Assembly: GCA_946480605.1 (NCBI GenBank)
Contig: CAMLKW010000041.1
Location: forward strand, 1-24,154
Source of the DNA: an uncultured Roseateles sp.
Lineage (GTDB): Bacteria > Pseudomonadota > Gammaproteobacteria > Burkholderiales > Burkholderiaceae
Direction: 5' to 3'
Length of the DNA: 24,154 bases
Part shown: positions 21,117-24,154 of the stretch, piece by piece
Layout: the number at the start of each line of letters is the position of its first letter
Numbering within the stretch: position 1 is the first letter of the stretch
Made by a program: the position numbers and the translations under genes
The notes under the pieces: model-generated
The model's input: only the letters and a program-made list of their open reading frames with translations
What the model was told of the DNA's origin: nothing
Databases searched by the model: none

Positions 21117-24110
21117 ATGAAGTTCCAGCCCACCCCCATCGCCTGCGGCCTGGCCGGCCTGCTGTTGAGCCTGCAAGGCGCCGCCCTGGCCCAGCAGACG
21201 GAGACCCAGGCGCAGAAGGACGCCAAGGCCAAACAGTCGCTGGAGGCCGTCGTCATCACCGGCATCCGCGCGTCGCTGGAAAGCTCGCTGGACGCCAAGC
21301 GCAACGCGTCGGCCAACGTGGACGTCATCACGGCGCTGGAAGTGGGCAAGATGCCCGACAAGAACCTGGCCGACTCGCTGCAGCGCATCGTCGGCGTGGC
21401 CGTGCGCACCGACTACGACGAGGCCGAGAAGGTCTCGATGCGGGGCACCAACCCCGACATGTCGCTGATCCTGTTCAACGGCCACACCGTCTCCGGTGGC
21501 GATTGGTACATCTCCGACCAGGCCTCCAGCAGCCGCTCCACCAGCCTGTCGCTGATGCCCTCGTCGGTGCTGAACGCGGCCACCGTCTACAAGACCTCGC
21601 AGGCCAACATCGTCGACGGCGGCCTGGCCGGCACCATCAACGTGACGACCCGCAAGCCGCTGGACGCCAAGAAGGGCTTCAGCGGCGCGGTCCGCGCCGG
21701 CGCGGTCTATGCCGACCTGCCCGGCAAGGCCAGCCCGCAGCTCAACGCCAACCTGAACTGGAAGAACGAGGACAGCACGCTGGGTGTGATTGGCCAGGTG
21801 TTCGCCGAGAAGCGCTACATCCGCCGCGACAGCGCCTCACGCTTCGCGTACGGCGCCAACTCCGGCTGGGACCAGATCAACACGGCCACCATGCTGGGCA
21901 TCACCGACGCCTCGCTGGCCGGCACGGGCCTGAAGGCCGCCGACCTGAACGGCGTGCGCCTGCCGGGCTCCATGGCCACCGAGTTCGTCGAAGGCGTGCG
22001 CGACCGCAAGGGCGGCATGTTCTCCGCCCAGCTCAAGCCGACGAGCAGCACCGAGGTCGGCCTGACCGGCTTCTACTCCAAGATGGAAGCGGCCAACTTC
22101 GGCCGCGCGAGCATGGGCGCCCTCTACCAGATGCTGGTCGGCCAGGCCGGCCCGCTGGGCGGCACCACGGCCACCAACGTCAACGGCCAGCGCGTCTACG
22201 CCTCGATCAAGAACCCGGTCATCGTCGAGCAGGAGACCGTCTACGGCCACAAGCTGCGCGTGCTGAAGTCGGCCGAGATCTCCTACGCCAACGGCCTCCC
22301 GGCCCAGTACGTCGGCGACTCGGAGGGCTTCTACCGCAGCGGCGCCTATGCCAGCTCCGGCTTCCTGGACCTGGACGGCAAGTGGGTGGTCAGCGACAAG
22401 CTGACGCTGAAGGGCCTGATCAGCACGACCAAGGGCATAGGCCACACCGACATGGACCGCGGCCTGACCTTCTCGCGCTACGGACAGGGCGTCAAGTACG
22501 ACATCACCGACCTCCACAAGGCCCCGGACTTCAGCTGGATCAACGCCGGCAGCGGCACCGTGCCGCTGGCCAGCACCGCGCCCGCCGGCACGCCCGGCTA
22601 CCGCCTGACCGGCCGCAGCGGCATGAACCGCTACCACACCGTCGACAGCGAGAAGAGCGTCGCCGTCGACGGCGAGTACACGCAGGACAGCGGCATCTTC
22701 AGCTCGCTGAACTTCGGCTTCCGCAACGCCGACCACCGCCGCCAGTACGGCCTGTCCACCGTGGCGGCCAAGACCAGCACGATCACGCCGCCCGACCCGT
22801 CGGCGGCCGTGCCCTACCCCAGCGACTTCGGCCAGTACCTGGGCGGCAACTTCGACAACACCGGCTTCTACTTCTCGCGCGACTACCTGACCAACTACTT
22901 CAACACCAACCTCGCCAAGCAGACCAACGAGCAGTGGGAACGCCGCATCGCGAACTCCATCGACCTGCGCGAGATTCAGAGCGCCGCCTACCTGATGCAG
23001 AACCTGGAAGGCAGCCGGTGGTCGGGCAATGTCGGCGTGCGCCTGGTGCGCACGGCCGTCACCTCGCGCACCCCAGTGCCCATCCCGGCCGGCAGCTGCG
23101 TGCGCATCGAACCGGGCAAGCCCTATGTGCCCTGCGCCAAGTACCCCGACGCCATCATCGACGTGAGCGAAGGCCAGCCTTACTACGACAACGTGCCCTT
23201 CAACGGCGCCACCGGCACGATCTACCGCAAGGAGACCGTCAAGCGCAACTTCGACGACATCCTGCCCAGCCTGAACCTGCGCTATGACTTCGGCCAGGGC
23301 CTGATCGGCCGCCTGGGCCTGTCCAAGACCATCGGCCGCCAGAACTACAACCTCTACGGCGCCACGTTCAGCAGCCCCAGCTGCACCTCGCAGGGTTGCA
23401 CGGTCACCGGCCCCAACCCCAACCTGAAGCCGCTGAGCGCGCGCAACCTGGACATCTCGCTGGCCTGGTACTACGCCAAGCGCTCCATGCTGGCGATCTC
23501 GGCCTTCAGCTCGCTGATCGACGGCTACGCCAAGACCGGGGGCACCTCGTCGGGCCAGACGGTCGAGCTGTACGACGGCACGACCAACACCTACCGCACG
23601 TACATGATCAACAGCTCCACGCAGCAGAAGGCCCGCATCCGCGGCGTCGAGCTGGCGTGGGAGCAGCCGATCGCGTGGGGCTTCGGCTTCCAGTCCAATG
23701 CCAGCTACGCCGAGACCAGCGTGGAAGACGGCCGCCGAATGAACGGCGCCTCCAAGCTCGCCGGCAACATGGGCGTGTACTGGGAGAACGACGTGTTCAG
23801 CGCCCGCCTGGTCTACAACTACCGCGGCGACTACGTGTCCAGCACGACGGCCCCGGGCCCCACGGCCAACAGCCAGGGCATGTCCACCATCGGCGGCGTG
23901 CTGATGCCCAGCGCCCCGACCATCGCGGCCCCCGTGTCCAACGTGGCCTTCTCGGCCAACTACAACCTCACGCCGGAGCTGCAGATCGCCTTCAGCGCCA
24001 CCAACCTGACCAACCCGGTGCGCGCCACCTACCGCTACAGCGAGGCGGAGCAGCAGAAGGTGGACGCCAGCGGCCGCCAGTACTACCTGGAAGCGCGCTA
24101 CAAGTTCTGA
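21117..24110 (+). CDS. Large TonB-dependent receptor of the TonB-Xanth-Caul (TIGR01782) type
   Basis: The 997-residue product starts MKFQPTPIACGLAGLLLSLQ, with a signal peptide to about residue 25. The family signature comes next: a TonB box around LEAVVITGIRASLESSLDAK, then VDVITALEVGKMPDKNLADS and LQRIVGVAV. The plug continues with SMRGTNPDMSLILFNGHTV and VYKTSQANIVDGGLAGTINV. The remainder is a long beta-barrel ending YYLEARYKF. This family is abundant in Xanthomonas, Caulobacter and relatives, where several members import plant-derived oligosaccharides, so a sugar substrate is plausible here. I use ATG 21117 because AAGGA lies ten bases upstream and the signal peptide is normal. An in-frame ATG at 21063 would add 18 charged residues before it. 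It is separated from the transporter operon by a hairpin and has its own terminator. Confidence 0.92.
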   Translation: MKFQPTPIACGLAGLLLSLQGAALAQQTETQAQKDAKAKQSLEAVVITGIRASLESSLDAKRNASANVDVITALEVGKMPDKNLADSLQRIVGVAVRTDYDEAEKVSMRGTNPDMSLILFNGHTVSGGDWYISDQASSSRSTSLSLMPSSVLNAATVYKTSQANIVDGGLAGTINVTTRKPLDAKKGFSGAVRAGAVYADLPGKASPQLNANLNWKNEDSTLGVIGQVFAEKRYIRRDSASRFAYGANSGWDQINTATMLGITDASLAGTGLKAADLNGVRLPGSMATEFVEGVRDRKGGMFSAQLKPTSSTEVGLTGFYSKMEAANFGRASMGALYQMLVGQAGPLGGTTATNVNGQRVYASIKNPVIVEQETVYGHKLRVLKSAEISYANGLPAQYVGDSEGFYRSGAYASSGFLDLDGKWVVSDKLTLKGLISTTKGIGHTDMDRGLTFSRYGQGVKYDITDLHKAPDFSWINAGSGTVPLASTAPAGTPGYRLTGRSGMNRYHTVDSEKSVAVDGEYTQDSGIFSSLNFGFRNADHRRQYGLSTVAAKTSTITPPDPSAAVPYPSDFGQYLGGNFDNTGFYFSRDYLTNYFNTNLAKQTNEQWERRIANSIDLREIQSAAYLMQNLEGSRWSGNVGVRLVRTAVTSRTPVPIPAGSCVRIEPGKPYVPCAKYPDAIIDVSEGQPYYDNVPFNGATGTIYRKETVKRNFDDILPSLNLRYDFGQGLIGRLGLSKTIGRQNYNLYGATFSSPSCTSQGCTVTGPNPNLKPLSARNLDISLAWYYAKRSMLAISAFSSLIDGYAKTGGTSSGQTVELYDGTTNTYRTYMINSSTQQKARIRGVELAWEQPIAWGFGFQSNASYAETSVEDGRRMNGASKLAGNMGVYWENDVFSARLVYNYRGDYVSSTTAPGPTANSQGMSTIGGVLMPSAPTIAAPVSNVAFSANYNLTPELQIAFSATNLTNPVRATYRYSEAEQQKVDASGRQYYLEARYKF

Positions 24111-24130
24111 GCGCCCGCGCTCAGCGCCAG

Positions 24131-24154
24131 AGGGCCGGCATGCGCCGGCCCTTT
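24131..24154 (+). terminator. Intrinsic terminator after the large TonB receptor gene
   Basis: AGGGCCGGC (24131-24139) pairs perfectly with GCCGGCCCT (24144-24152) around ATGC, and T residues follow to the window edge. It lies 20 bases after the stop codon. The T-tract may continue beyond the window. Confidence 0.75.

Overview
The window is about 24 kb of very GC-rich DNA, densely packed, with short intergenic gaps and no tRNA, rRNA, CRISPR array, insertion sequence or phage gene that I can see. Codon use, frequent TGATG/ATGA stop-start overlaps, and the set DUF3348-DUF802-OmpA-DUF2894 point to a betaproteobacterium of the order Burkholderiales. The Rubrivivax/Leptothrix/Roseateles/Mitsuaria group is my best guess, inferred from gene content only.

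Left part (1-5871, + strand): the tail of an unknown gene, a hemolysin III/PAQR-type membrane protein, then a likely two-gene unit of a secreted M3-family oligoendopeptidase and a TonB-dependent receptor. The receptor resembles E. coli PqqU (YncD), the pyrroloquinoline quinone receptor. A secreted DUF5694 (TraB/TIKI-like) protein follows.

Centre-left (5872-7045, + strand): a cold-shock/translation cluster made of a CspA-type protein behind a long structured leader, a 72-residue unknown protein, and a translation initiation factor IF-1 that starts with TTG. Two minus-strand genes converge on it. One is a CDF/DmeF-type metal transporter that has lost its middle in frame. The other is a large lipoprotein of the Cthe_2159 (DUF4353) carbohydrate-binding beta-helix family.

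Centre (9757-14222, + strand): four overlapping genes, DUF3348, DUF802, OmpA-like and DUF2894. The DUF802 protein has a MotA/ExbB/ZorA-like membrane core and a roughly 690-residue repetitive coiled-coil tail. The OmpA-like protein has a MotB/ZorB-like transmembrane segment with an aspartate, plus a peptidoglycan-binding domain. Together they look like an ion-driven motor related to the ZorAB unit of Zorya, but with different partners. This is the best candidate here for an undescribed system.

Right part (14223-24154, + strand): a perfect 17-bp palindrome of IclR/KdgR type precedes a PL3 pectate lyase, which is translationally coupled to an unknown helical exported protein. Next is a five-gene operon, an AmiD-like lipoprotein amidase plus a complete Dpp/Opp-type ABC peptide importer without a substrate-binding protein, which suggests cell-wall peptide recovery. 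Last is a large TonB-dependent receptor of the TonB-Xanth-Caul type, ending in a good intrinsic terminator. The pectate lyase, the Cthe_2159-type lipoprotein and this receptor together hint at plant polysaccharide use.
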